The notes below the pieces were generated by a model. That model saw only the letters and a list, made by a program, of their open reading frames with translations, had not been told where the DNA came from and made no database searches. Positions 55,112 to 64,000 of a DNA stretch of 64,000 nucleotides are shown here, piece after piece (positions within the stretch are counted from its first letter, which is position 1; each line of letters starts with the position of its first letter). The stretch covers positions 3,883,501 to 3,947,500 of the forward strand of contig NZ_CP095061.1 of assembly GCF_022921055.1 (NCBI RefSeq), written 5' to 3'. The translations under genes were made by a program, and so were the position numbers. The DNA comes from Hymenobacter volaticus. Its GTDB lineage: Bacteria > Bacteroidota > Bacteroidia > Cytophagales > Hymenobacteraceae.

Positions 55112-55112
55112 A

Positions 55113-55202
55113 TGATTGCTGGTTGTTGATTGCTGCTTGTCAAGTGGCTGGCCTCTCTTGGTCCCACTTCCAACGGTAACTCAACAATTGACAATCAACA
55201 CT
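55113..55202. repeat. Imperfect inverted repeat between rpsR and rplI
   Basis: The left arm (55113-55152, with GATTGCTGGTTGTTGATTG) matches the complement of 55160-55200 (GATTGTCAATTGTTGAGTT and later AAGTGG) at about 70 percent by eye over 34 bases. It fills the gap between the two ribosomal genes and ends 12 bases before the rplI start. Confidence 0.55.
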
Positions 55203-55211
55203 TAAAAAATC

Positions 55212-55655
55212 ATGGAAGTAATTCTGAAAGACGACGTAAAGGGCCTGGGCTACAAGAACGACACTGTAAAGGTGAAGCCAGGTTACGGTCGCAACTATCT
55301 GCTCCCGCAAGGTTTGGCCATTTTGGCTGATAAGACCAACAAGAAAATTGTTGCTGAGAACATCCGTCAGGCCGCTCACAAGGCCGACAAAGTTAAAGGC
55401 GATGCGCAAGCTATTGCCAATAAAATTGGTGACGTAGTACTCGAAATTCCTGCTAAGGTGGGTGAGAGCGGCAAGATCTTTGGCCGCGTAACGACGCTTC
55501 AGCTTGCTGAGGCTCTGAAATCTAAAGGTATCGATGTAGAGCGCAAGCGTCTCTCCTTCGATCAAGAGCCCGGTTCGGTTGGTGAGTATACCGCAACTGT
55601 GGATCTGCACCGTGAAGTGAAGCACAAAGTGCGTTTCAACGTGGTAGCTGAGTAA
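55212..55655 (+). CDS. rplI: 50S ribosomal protein L9
   Basis: A 147-residue large-subunit protein. The N-terminal domain has MEVILKDDVKGLGYKNDTVK and VKPGYGRNYLLPQGLAI, the L9 signature; a long connecting helix (about 40-75) and a C-terminal domain with GKIFGRVTTLQLAEALKSKG follow. It ends the S6-S18-L9 operon; a terminator follows 20 bases later. Confidence 0.97.
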   Translation: MEVILKDDVKGLGYKNDTVKVKPGYGRNYLLPQGLAILADKTNKKIVAENIRQAAHKADKVKGDAQAIANKIGDVVLEIPAKVGESGKIFGRVTTLQLAEALKSKGIDVERKRLSFDQEPGSVGEYTATVDLHREVKHKVRFNVVAE

Positions 55656-55675
55656 GCTGTCCAATGCTAACAAGG

Positions 55676-55709
55676 AAGCCCGGCTGTCATGACAGTCGGG
55701 CTTTTTTGA
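55676..55709 (+). terminator. Terminator after rplI
   Basis: AAGCCCGGCTGTCA at 55676-55689 pairs with 55690-55703 with one mismatch, followed by a T-run. The palindrome has almost no loop at its centre (CATG). Confidence 0.85.
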
Positions 55710-55897
55710 TTCAATAATTTAGGCGACGTCCTAAATTATTCGGAATACTTTGTGTGGCGTGTTATATACCTATTAAGTAGCTTATATATCATGGCAGCAA
55801 CTTTTGTGTTGTGTTTCAGGAAGCCACTTTTTGGCTGAACGCACGATGTTGAGTAGGTTGCCTGTCCGTTGGCTTTTTTTTGCCGTATCTGTTTGGA

Positions 55898-58201
55898 ATG
55901 TTCCGCACTGAATTACCTCTTATTCCCGCTCCGCACCAATTGCCTCTTTCGGCACGTGTGCTAACTATTGGCTCCTGCTTTTCTGACACCATCGGGAGTC
56001 GATTAGCAGATACCAAAGTATATACGCTAGTTAATCCGTTCGGCACTTTGTTCAACCCGATGTCTGCATGCAAGCTACTACGTGCAGCGGCTGGCGAAGA
56101 AATGGATTGGCAACAGCACTTGGTGGAAGCACGCGGCCGCTGGCAGAGCTATGATTTTCATGCTACCGTTGGGGCCGATTCGCCGGTAGAGCTTTTGCAA
56201 AACATCCAGCAACTCTCGCGAGACACCGGTGTATTTCTGGCCACTGCCGATGTGGTGGTACTGACATTAGGTACAGCATGGGCTTATCGGCTAAAAGAAA
56301 CGGACGAATTGGTAAGCAACTGTCATAAAGTGCCAGCCGAAAAATTCAGTAAGGAACTACTGACTCCTGATGAAATTATTAACGCTGTAGCGGAAACGCA
56401 TGCATATCTGCGCTTGCGAAATCCTAAGTTGCGCTTTGTGCTTACAGTAAGTCCAGTACGCCATCTAAAGGATACGTTGCCACTCAATGCAGTTAGTAAA
56501 TCGGTATTGCGGGTAGCATGCCATTATTTAAGTGAGTTGCTGCCCGATGTATCATATTTTCCGGCGTACGAACTACTATTAGATGATTTGCGAGACTACC
56601 GCTTTTATGCGGCAGATATGCTGCATCCATCGTCGGTAGCAGAAGATTACATATGGGAACGGTTTGCGCGAACCTACTTCGACGTAGAGTTTGGTCGGTT
56701 CCGTAAGGAATGGGAGTCGGTGCGGCAAGCGCTGAATCATCGGCCACTGTATCCGGCTGCTCCTGAGCATCGCCAGTTTTTAGTCGGCACGTTGGAGCGC
56801 CTAGAAAGGCTTTCCAGGCAGGCCGATATGCGCATGGAAATTCTAGAGATTCGTAAGCAGATACAGAATCTGCCGGTTCCGAAGCCAACACCGGCACCAG
56901 AACCGGAATTGGAAGACGATGAGGAACGCATTGATATAGGTGAAGAGGCGCCTATTGTATCACTCGTAGCTGCAGAGCACACCGCACTGATAGAGGCAAT
57001 CAGTGACGCAGTTGAAGTAGAACCTGAGGAAACAGAAGAATTAAGTGATGCAGAAGCCATGGTAGAAACCATGGAAGAATTGTCGCAACCCAAGAAAAAG
57101 CGTCGTAACCGAGGCGGAGCAAAGCGGAATAAGAAGAAGCATGCCGCCCGGTTAGCAGAGGAGGCGGCCGCACTAGCTGCTGGAACCACAATTCTTGTTA
57201 GCGAAGCAGCTATTGTAGCTGAATCAGAAATAAAAGTTGAAGAATTAGCGGCGGAAGAAACTGATACGTCTTCGGCCGTTACTATAACCCTCGACCCTGA
57301 TATACCCTTGCAAACGGCTGTGGAGCGTCGGAAGCGTGCTTCGCGCCGAGGCAGAGGGCGTGGTAAGCATTTAACTGAAGTAGTTTCGGAAGCAACAGGC
57401 ATTCCAACTGACCCTAATTTATTAGCTCCTGACGCTAGTGAACCAGTTGTAGCAGACGATACTATCGTTGAGCCTACAGTGGAGGCAGTTTCCCCGGAAC
57501 TTACTCTACCAGCCGTTGATCAACCAGACCCGGTTGAACCGGCAGCCCCTGCAGTTTCTTCCGGCTTGCAACGGCCAGTCCGTACAGGCCGCTCAGCCAG
57601 CGAGGTACGGGCTGCTGCCCTACGCAAACCACGCCGGCCTGATTCACGGATCAAGACACTGTATGCTACTCCACCAGAGACGCAGCCGGCTCCAGTGACT
57701 TCGTCAGAGACAACACCTGCAGAAGCAGCGCCTGATTCTGATGCACCTACAGCACTGGCTTCTACTGCCCCTGATGCCTCAACGCCGTCACAAACTCCAG
57801 CTTCTCAGCCGCCTGTACCAGTAGTGCCGGTTATCAGCGCTATTCCACCGGTGAAAGGAACGGGAGCGTCTGGTCGATTAAGTGCTTCCGGACACGCTAT
57901 GCTCAACCGCGAGCTAGCTAGCACAAAACAAGCCCTCCCCTACCACCAGCTGAAGCAGAAGATTCCATTCAGTCGGCAGTTGCAAGTCCAGCATCCGACG
58001 CGGTGGTGCCTGCGACAGAAGCAGCACCCGCTCCAGCACAAGCTAACGAGGAAGTTACGCCGGCACCAATCGCTGAAACTACCCCAGAAGAAGCTTCCTC
58101 GGAATCTGCTCCGGCAGTCTCAGTGCCGCCGAAACCGCGACGGAGGCCAGCACGCTCTCAAGCAAAGAAAAATGCTTCTACCGACCAACCTACACCAGTA
58201 G
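55898..58201 (+). CDS. GSCFA-domain protein with a long low-complexity tail (tail frameshifted)
   Basis: The first 300 or so residues are a GSCFA domain, a SGNH/GDSL-hydrolase-like family found beside acyltransferases; the namesake motif reads GSCFS at residues 25-29, and TLGTAWAYR near 128 and the later DMLHPSS near 245 fit the family's active-site block. From about residue 330 the protein turns acidic, then basic (KKKRRNRGG, RRKRASRRGRGRG), then Pro/Ala/Thr-rich, like the disordered tails of some RNA-linked proteins. At the CCCC run 57937-57940 the frame changes; the present frame runs to 58201 in an unnatural Gln/Arg-rich sequence, while the natural tail continues in another frame to 58440. 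One more C gives 847 residues. ATG 55898 fits the domain start. Confidence 0.8.
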   Translation: MFRTELPLIPAPHQLPLSARVLTIGSCFSDTIGSRLADTKVYTLVNPFGTLFNPMSACKLLRAAAGEEMDWQQHLVEARGRWQSYDFHATVGADSPVELLQNIQQLSRDTGVFLATADVVVLTLGTAWAYRLKETDELVSNCHKVPAEKFSKELLTPDEIINAVAETHAYLRLRNPKLRFVLTVSPVRHLKDTLPLNAVSKSVLRVACHYLSELLPDVSYFPAYELLLDDLRDYRFYAADMLHPSSVAEDYIWERFARTYFDVEFGRFRKEWESVRQALNHRPLYPAAPEHRQFLVGTLERLERLSRQADMRMEILEIRKQIQNLPVPKPTPAPEPELEDDEERIDIGEEAPIVSLVAAEHTALIEAISDAVEVEPEETEELSDAEAMVETMEELSQPKKKRRNRGGAKRNKKKHAARLAEEAAALAAGTTILVSEAAIVAESEIKVEELAAEETDTSSAVTITLDPDIPLQTAVERRKRASRRGRGRGKHLTEVVSEATGIPTDPNLLAPDASEPVVADDTIVEPTVEAVSPELTLPAVDQPDPVEPAAPAVSSGLQRPVRTGRSASEVRAAALRKPRRPDSRIKTLYATPPETQPAPVTSSETTPAEAAPDSDAPTALASTAPDASTPSQTPASQPPVPVVPVISAIPPVKGTGASGRLSASGHAMLNRELASTKQALPYHQLKQKIPFSRQLQVQHPTRWCLRQKQHPLQHKLTRKLRRHQSLKLPQKKLPRNLLRQSQCRRNRDGGQHALKQRKMLLPTNLHQ

Positions 58202-58440
58202 AAGCTGCAACGACTGAAACAAACAAACCAGCCCCGAAGACAAGCAAAAAAGGGAAACCTGCTGAAAAGCCAGCTCCTGATACTAAAGCGCCAGAGCCTA
58301 CTCCATCGTCACGGCGACGCAAACCTGCAGCAAAACCAGCAGCTACAACTCCAGAGCCTCCAGCGGTCGCGCCTAAACGGCCCACCCGGCCATCACGCCG
58401 CAAGCCTACGGCTCCCGACGAAACACCTGACGCATCCTAA
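57938..58440 (+). pseudogene. Out-of-frame end of the GSCFA protein's low-complexity tail
   Basis: Beginning just after the CCCC run, this frame reads PPAEAEDSIQSAVASPAS and continues Ala/Pro/Glu-rich with basic blocks (KPRRRPARSQAKKN, SRRRKPAAKPAA) to a stop at 58440. Its composition matches the part of the tail before the run, unlike the overlapping frame. A terminator stands directly after it. It is best read as the true C-terminus of the upstream gene, not a separate gene. Confidence 0.75.
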
Positions 58441-58454
58441 ATACTAGTGATTTT

Positions 58455-58482
58455 AAAACCCGGTCCCATACGACCGGGTTTT
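58455..58482 (+). terminator. Terminator after the GSCFA gene
   Basis: AAAACCCGGTC at 58455-58465 pairs perfectly with 58472-58482, which ends in four Ts, with a six-base loop. It makes the earlier possible start (58447) of the next gene unlikely. Confidence 0.85.
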
Positions 58483-58506
58483 GTCTTTCCAACCACTCCG
58501 ATTGCT

Positions 58507-60542
58507 ATGAGTGCTTCCCAGCAACCTGCTTCTACCAACCGCCTTGCACAAGAATCTAGTCCCTATCTACTGCAACACGCTCATAACCCAGTAGACTGGT
58601 ACTCGTGGGGCGAAGAAGCCTTGAACCGAGCCCAAGCTGAACAAAAGCCGATATTGGTCAGTATCGGTTACGCAGCTTGCCATTGGTGCCATGTAATGGA
58701 ACGTGAATCGTTTGAGGATACAGGGGTTGCAGCCATCATGAATGAGCACTTTGTGTGCATCAAAGTGGACAGAGAGGAGAGACCAGATGTGGACCAAGTA
58801 TATATGGAAGCCTTGCAAGCAATGGGCGTGCAGGGTGGTTGGCCGCTAAACGTATTTCTGAACCCAGAAGCTAAGCCATTCTACGGCGGCACTTATTTCT
58901 CACCAGGCAACTGGAAGCAGTTGCTAACCAGTATCGGCAAAGCCTACCAGAGCGAGGACCGAAAGCAGCTGGACGCTTCAGCCGAGCAGTTTGCGCAAGC
59001 GTTGCAAGCCAGTGAGCTAGAGAAATATCGTATTCCAGCTGCTACACAAGGATTTTCGGAAGAGGAATTTAAGCTATTAGTGTATAATCTGGCAGCTAAA
59101 TTTGACCGAGAATTGGGAGGTATGAACCGCTCTCCCAAGTTCCCAATGCCAAGTATCTGGCGTTTTTTGCTGCGCACGTACCAGCTAAGCGGTAGCCGTC
59201 GTGTGTTGGCGCAAATCAACCTCACGCTACGAGAAATGGCTTGGGGCGGCCTCTACGACCAAGTAGGCGGTGGATTTGCACGCTACTCCACCGATGCCAA
59301 TTGGCTGGTTCCGCACTTCGAGAAGATGCTCTATGACAACGGACAGCTAGTAAGCTTGTATGCCGAAGCCTATCAGGTTACCCATGACGAGCTGTATCGA
59401 GAGGTTGTGTACGATACAATCAGCTTTCTGGAACGCGAGCTAACTAGTCCGGAGGGCGGCTTTTTCTCTTCCCTTGATGCCGACAGCGAAGGCGAGGAAG
59501 GTAAATTCTATGTTTTCACCAGAGAAGAACTGCGCGAAATTCTGGACGACGAAGAACCGTTGGCCGCCGAGTACTACAATTGCACCGCGTTGGGTAACTG
59601 GGAACATGGGCGTAATATTCTGCATCGCCGCGCTTACAACAATGATTTTGCCGAGGCGCATCAGCTTACCCCCAGGTGGTAACTACGTTGGTAGAAGGCT
59701 GGAAACAGAAGTTGCTGGCTGCCCGCAACCAGCGCATCCGTCCTGGCCTCGACGACAAGATTTTGACTGGATGGAATGCGTTGATGCTACAAGGCCTGCT
59801 GGATGCTTACCAAGCTTTTGGTGAGCCTGAATTCTTAACGTTGGCACTTTGGAACGCACAGTTCATCGAGAACAAGCTGCGCAACGGAGCTGGCCTCTAC
59901 CGCAACTACAAGAATGGCCGTGCCTCTATCAGCGCTTTTTTGGAAGACTATGCGCTAGTCATTCAGGCTTACATTAGCCTCTACGAAGCTACTTTTCAAG
60001 AGAGCTGGCTACACGAGGCCGAAGGCCTGACCGAATACGTGCTAGCTCACTTTTTCGACCCAGCAGAAGAACAGTTTTTCTACACCGACGATACCGAAGA
60101 AAAGCTCATTGCTCGCAAGAAAGAGTTGTTCGACAATGTAATACCTGCCTCCAACTCGGTAATGGCGCACAACTTGCATCGGCTGGGGCTTCACCTCGAA
60201 AACAGCCGTTATACTGAGCTAGCTACCACTATGCTGCGCCATATTCAGGCGCTGGTAGTGCAGGAGCCGCAGCACCTTACTAACTGGGCCGCGCTGTATG
60301 CCACTCATTTGAAGCCAACTGCCGAAATTGCCATTGTAGGACCCGACGTGGCCGCATTACGCGAGGAGCTAAGCCGCGAATACCTACCGAATGCGGTACT
60401 AGCCGGCACGAAAAGCGCCAGCGAGTTGCCTTTGCTTCGGGGCCGGGAGGCGCGCGATGGAAAGACTACAATTTACGTCTGCTTCAACCATACTTGTCAG
60501 CAGCCGGTGCATACAGTGGCAGAAGCTCTTACCCAGATGTAG
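58507..60542 (+). pseudogene. DUF255 thioredoxin-fold / glycosidase-like protein (YyaL type), frameshifted
   Basis: The 678-residue protein restored by one base is a member of the DUF255/YyaL family (related to human SPATA20). An N-terminal thioredoxin-like domain opens [20 protein letters not shown] and has the CHWC motif (Cys58, Cys61). An (alpha/alpha)6-barrel follows ([20 protein letters not shown], then [15 protein letters not shown], and later DDKILTGWNALM). Frame one stops at 59682 after HQLTPRW; frame two resumes with [14 protein letters not shown]. The switch is at CCCCC 59669-59673; six Cs would restore one reading frame. Its biochemical function is not established. The ATG at 58507 is chosen, after the terminator. 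Confidence 0.85.
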
Positions 60543-60668
60543 TGAACTGCTTACACAGTCAGCTTCTGTGTCGGCTATATAGCTGCTCCGCACAACGATT
60601 TTATCGGAAGGGGCACAGCGCAAGCGCCACCTTGCTATCTTTACCTTCCGCTTTCAGATTGCTTTCCT

Positions 60669-63212
60669 TTGAGTCTTACGTTCGACTTTGTTCAGCCGCA
60701 GCCAGAACCCACTGCCGACCGTGTCACGTTGTTTGCCGACGTGATTCTGCCGTTGCCGCTGCCTAAGCTCTACACTTACCGCGTCCCCTACGAGCTGAAT
60801 GACCAAGTGGTGATTGGCGGGCGCGTGATTGTGCAGTTTGGAGCCAAACGGACGCTAAGCTGTATTGTGGCAGCCGTGCACGAAACGCCGCCCAAGGAAT
60901 ATCAAGCGAAGTACATTCTGGAGTTCATTGATGATGCTCCCGTAGTCACGCAGCCACAGTTGCAGCTGTTCCGCTGGCTCGCCGATTACTACATGTGTAC
61001 GCTGGGCGAGGTGATTAATGCAGCGCTGCCTTCGGCGCTGAAGCTTAGCTCTGAGTCACGGGTACAGTTGCACCCGGCTTTCGTACGCGAGGAGAATCCG
61101 TATCCGCTCAGCGAGCAAGAGGAAAAGATTGTAGACACGCTGAGTACCGGCGAAGATGGCAAGTCTCTAACTTTTACGGAAGTCGGCGAACTACTTGGTA
61201 TTGCCTCATTTCACAAGGTTATCAAGAGCTTGATGCAGAAAGACGTGGTCTTTCTTTTCGAGCACATGGCCGATAAGTACGCACCGAAAGTGGTGAAGAA
61301 GGTGCGGTTAGCGCATCACTTTGTAGCGGAAGCAGCGCTAGAAGGACTGTTTGCGCAACTCGCAGCGCGCCCAAAACAGCTTGACGTGCTGATGCGCTAC
61401 CTCCAGAAGGTGCCCGTATATCAAAACGAATTTACCAACCAGAATGGCATCGAGAAGGCTTACCTCACGTCGGCCCCGCATCTCTCCCCTTCTGCCGTCA
61501 ATACGCTCATCAAAAACGGCGTATTGGAGCAGTTCGACGTGATTGTGTCGCGCTTCCCGCTTGATGATGCCACGCAGGCCAATATGCATTTCACTTTGAG
61601 CGAAGCCCAAACCGAGGCTCGCGACGAGATAATGCGTCTTTTCAATACCAAAGACATTGTGCTGCTGCACGGCGTAACAGGCGCCGGGAAAACAGAAATT
61701 TACATCGATCTTATCCGCAACGCCTTGGATGGTGGTGGGCAAGTGCTGTATCTGCTGCCCGAAATTGCGCTTACTGCCCAAATTGTAACGCGTTTGATGC
61801 GGGTATTTGGCTCCCGCTTGGGCGTGTATCACTCCAAATTCTCGGACAACGAGCGGGTGGAAGTCTGGAATGGCGTACTATCAGGACGGTTTCAGGTGGT
61901 GATAGGCGTGCGGTCGGCCGTGTTTCTGCCGTTCGATAATCTGGCGTTAGTGATTGTAGACGAGGAACACGAGTCGAGCTACAAGCAGTACGACCCAGCC
62001 CCGCGCTACAACGCCCGAGAAGTGGCTTTGATGATGGCCAATTTTCAGGGAGCCAAAACGCTACTAGGCTCCGCTACGCCCGCCGTTGAAACATTCTACC
62101 AAACGCGTACTGGCCGCTACGGGCTTGTGTCGCTCACCAAGCGGTTTGGCGAGGCCGGCTTGCCAGAAATTGAGCTGGTCGACACGCGGAAGAGCCGGGA
62201 GGCAAAGAAGATGCTCAATCACTTCACGCCCGAGCTACTAACGGCTATGGAAACCAAGCTCAGCCTTAAGGAGCAGGTGATTTTGTTTCAGAATCGGCGT
62301 GGCTATTCTCCCTTCATCAACTGCATAGACTGCGGCTGGATTCCGAAGTGCATGAACTGCGCCGTAAGTTTGAGCTACCACAAACAAGCCCACGAGCTAC
62401 GCTGCCACTACTGCGGCTACCACGACCGTATGCCCGTAGAATGCCCTGCTTGCGGCTCGCGCAATATCAAACCCGTTGGCTTTGGCACCGAGAAGATAGA
62501 AGACGACCTGAAGGTGATGCTGCCTGCCGCCAACGTGCAGCGCATGGACCTGGATACCACCCGGGCCAAAAACTCCTATCAGCAAATCATCGGCGACTTC
62601 GAACAGCAGAAAACCAACATCCTGGTTGGCACCCAAATGGTGACCAAGGGTCTAGACTTTGCTAATGTGAGTTTGGTGGGCATCATCAACGCCGACAGCA
62701 TCATTCACTACCCCGACTTTCGGGCGCACGAGCGGGCCTTCCAGATGTTTGTGCAAGTGAGCGGCCGGGCAGGCCGCAAAGGCAAGAAAGGCAAAGTCAT
62801 TATTCAGACGGCTGATCCGCAGCAAATCATCTTCGACAAGGTGATTCGCAACGATTATCTGGAATTCTACGACTACGAAATCACGCAGCGGCGCGAGCAC
62901 GGTTACCCGCCATTTATGCGTGTTATTCGGCTTGTGGTAAAACACATGGATCAGCTTACCTGCGAGCGGGCAGCCATCTTGCTTACTGGTGAGTTAGTAG
63001 CTCGGCTTGGCCGCGAGGCGGTACTTGGCCCAGAAGCACCCTACATCTTCCGCATCCGTAACTTCTACCTGCAAGAAATCACCATTAAGCTCAGCCGTGA
63101 ACATACCGTTCTCAAGTCTGCTAAAGCCGATATTCTGGCGGCAATCAACGCGGTGAAAGACGAGAAGGACTACAAACAAGCCCGTTTCGTGGCTGATGTG
63201 GACCCGATGTAG
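60669..63212 (+). CDS. priA: Primosomal replication protein N' (PriA helicase)
   Basis: An 847-residue superfamily 2 helicase that restarts stalled replication forks. The N-terminal 3'-end binding domain opens ADVILPLPLPKLYTYRVP. Walker A GVTGAGKTEIY lies near residues 336-346; the Walker B box is DEEH at 431-434. The zinc module is CIDCGWIPKCMNC and CHYCGYHDRMPVECPACG, eight cysteines. QMVTKGLDFANVSLVGI and VSGRAGRKGKKG are helicase motifs V and VI. The start appears to be TTG at 60669; no ATG precedes the conserved N-terminus. It stands alone after the DUF255 gene. Confidence 0.96.
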   Translation: MSLTFDFVQPQPEPTADRVTLFADVILPLPLPKLYTYRVPYELNDQVVIGGRVIVQFGAKRTLSCIVAAVHETPPKEYQAKYILEFIDDAPVVTQPQLQLFRWLADYYMCTLGEVINAALPSALKLSSESRVQLHPAFVREENPYPLSEQEEKIVDTLSTGEDGKSLTFTEVGELLGIASFHKVIKSLMQKDVVFLFEHMADKYAPKVVKKVRLAHHFVAEAALEGLFAQLAARPKQLDVLMRYLQKVPVYQNEFTNQNGIEKAYLTSAPHLSPSAVNTLIKNGVLEQFDVIVSRFPLDDATQANMHFTLSEAQTEARDEIMRLFNTKDIVLLHGVTGAGKTEIYIDLIRNALDGGGQVLYLLPEIALTAQIVTRLMRVFGSRLGVYHSKFSDNERVEVWNGVLSGRFQVVIGVRSAVFLPFDNLALVIVDEEHESSYKQYDPAPRYNAREVALMMANFQGAKTLLGSATPAVETFYQTRTGRYGLVSLTKRFGEAGLPEIELVDTRKSREAKKMLNHFTPELLTAMETKLSLKEQVILFQNRRGYSPFINCIDCGWIPKCMNCAVSLSYHKQAHELRCHYCGYHDRMPVECPACGSRNIKPVGFGTEKIEDDLKVMLPAANVQRMDLDTTRAKNSYQQIIGDFEQQKTNILVGTQMVTKGLDFANVSLVGIINADSIIHYPDFRAHERAFQMFVQVSGRAGRKGKKGKVIIQTADPQQIIFDKVIRNDYLEFYDYEITQRREHGYPPFMRVIRLVVKHMDQLTCERAAILLTGELVARLGREAVLGPEAPYIFRIRNFYLQEITIKLSREHTVLKSAKADILAAINAVKDEKDYKQARFVADVDPM

Positions 63213-63254
63213 ACCTCATCTGATGAGAGTGTTTTTGTCGCTCTAACCATGAAC

Positions 63255-64000
63255 CTAACTGCCAGCTACAAGCAGTATCAAACCCAATAATATAGTGATT
63301 ACTCCTGCCAAAAGGAAACCTATTGGTGGGCCACCAAGTAAGCTTAATGCCAATATTAAAATACCTGAATACATTGTGATATAACCAAGCAGCTGTAATC
63401 CTGACTTACTTCTATGAACCCTGTGCTCGGCTGACCTCATAGAGGAATACAACTTGCTACTATCTTCACTGAGAGGCATTACAACAGGATTTTTAGCGGC
63501 TTGACGTGCCTCGCGCAACCGGCGTAGCCGACCATTTTTTCCTTGAAAGAAGAGCAGCGCTACTCCAACTAATACTACTAACAAAGCCCCCAATACTCCC
63601 ATAGCTTTGCTTATTCCCCCCCATTCCGTTTGCGGGGTATCGGCACTAGCCCTAGCAATTATAAACCCTAGGCCTGTAGCCGTCACAGCGCCTCCAATGC
63701 TATTTACAATGGTAGTTTTTGGATCGGATTTACCACTTAAAACCAAAGGCAACGTTTTGTTTAAGGACGTGTCGGGAGACAGCATAGGCAGTCTACCTAC
63801 AGGAAGTGCTGCAATGGGCTTTTGGTGTTGCATTGATAACTGAGGGGACTCTGAGCTCTCTTTCTTTGACAACACTGCCAACAATACTGGTTGTGTTTGA
63901 TCAGTAGAGGCTGTTGGCCTCTGTATTGCCTGCACACCATACTCATTGGCATCTGGTACTATAAACCGTGCACTCTGACAACTGCTGAGTAAGAGCAATG
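63255..64000 (-). CDS. Lipoprotein / membrane protein, incomplete at the right edge
   Basis: At least 247 residues; the visible start region LLLSSC is a lipobox, so the signal peptide and start codon probably lie beyond the window. A Thr/Ser/Gln-rich region (to about 110) precedes three or four hydrophobic segments: VNSIGGAVTATGLGFIIA, AMGVLGALLVVLVGVALLFF, LLGYITMYSGILILALSLLG and IGFLLAGVITILLGLILLVA. A basic stretch (RLRRLREARQAAK) lies between the second and third. A lipoprotein with several C-terminal membrane segments is unusual, though small Bacteroidota proteins of this layout occur. No family or function recognised. The coding strand has an intact G7 run near 63616. Confidence 0.6.
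   Translation of the reverse strand, partial: LLLLSSCQSARFIVPDANEYGVQAIQRPTASTDQTQPVLLAVLSKKESSESPQLSMQHQKPIAALPVGRLPMLSPDTSLNKTLPLVLSGKSDPKTTIVNSIGGAVTATGLGFIIARASADTPQTEWGGISKAMGVLGALLVVLVGVALLFFQGKNGRLRRLREARQAAKNPVVMPLSEDSSKLYSSMRSAEHRVHRSKSGLQLLGYITMYSGILILALSLLGGPPIGFLLAGVITILLGLILLVAGS

Noticed and set aside
63213..63240. Terminator after priA
   Set aside because: CTCATCTGATGAG is a palindrome with a one-base centre that cannot form a normal hairpin loop; the T-run alone is not enough.
1..64000. tRNA, rRNA, CRISPR array, insertion sequence or prophage
   Set aside because: No conserved T-loop-like tRNA segments, no regular direct repeats with spacers, and no transposase, integrase or phage proteins were found by eye on either strand.

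Overview
The window comes from the chromosome of a GC-rich member of the Bacteroidota, most likely a Hymenobacter-like member of the Cytophagales. Four signs point there. Three secreted proteins end in Por (type IX) sorting domains. One promoter has the Bacteroidota form TTTG-N19-TAnnTTTG. The respiratory chain is an alternative complex III joined to an aa3-type oxidase. The MoxR/DUF58/DUF4350/DUF4129/SpoIIM/RDD gene group has the arrangement seen in that phylum. No tRNA, rRNA, CRISPR array, insertion sequence or prophage was found by eye; this is mostly housekeeping and surface-protein DNA.

Layout: (1) 1-9.9 kb: ribF, a carboxypeptidase-regulatory-like surface protein, scoA and scoB with a serine hydrolase gene between them, unknown proteins, a Por-secreted protein, a GNAT-nitrilase fusion and a small RDD protein. 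(2) 10-13.2 kb: an SDR oxidoreductase and a secreted protein made of two DUF4394 units. (3) 13.2-21.3 kb: a membrane/ATPase cluster (RDD divergent from SpoIIM-like, membrane protein, DUF4129, DUF4350, MoxR, DUF58). (4) 21.3-28.5 kb: a frameshifted polytopic glycosyltransferase-like protein, a low-GC parallel beta-helix secreted protein, a GH20 hexosaminidase and a coupled small gene. (5) 28.4-36.2 kb, minus strand: a very large outer-membrane-type protein and a 1245-residue orphan histidine kinase. (6) 36.3-54.1 kb, minus strand: the respiratory super-cluster. It runs actABCDEF, oxidase subunits II and I, a terminator, then heme A synthase, heme O synthase, two subunit III genes, subunit IV, SCO, DUF420, a small Cys-containing protein, DUF983 and a terminator. 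(7) 54.4-63.2 kb, plus strand: rpsF-rpsR-rplI, a GSCFA protein with a long low-complexity tail, a DUF255 thioredoxin-fold protein (frameshifted) and priA. An incomplete lipoprotein gene lies at the right edge.

How the genes work together: ActA-F oxidise menaquinol and pass electrons through several c-type hemes to the CuA/heme a/a3-CuB oxidase. The downstream genes make heme O and heme A (cyoE, ctaA) and probably deliver copper (SCO, perhaps DUF420). Subunit II ends after the CuA domain, while ActA carries an extra N-terminal heme domain, so electron transfer to CuA probably uses heme domains of the complex III part.

Two patterns stand out. First, five reading-frame breaks in four otherwise well-formed genes all fall in short C/G runs, and each is repaired by one added C or G; this looks like a systematic base-calling error or a shared mutational mechanism. 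Second, at least five and perhaps six intergenic gaps carry long, imperfect inverted repeats of similar architecture but different sequence, a pattern that protein-coding annotation does not explain.
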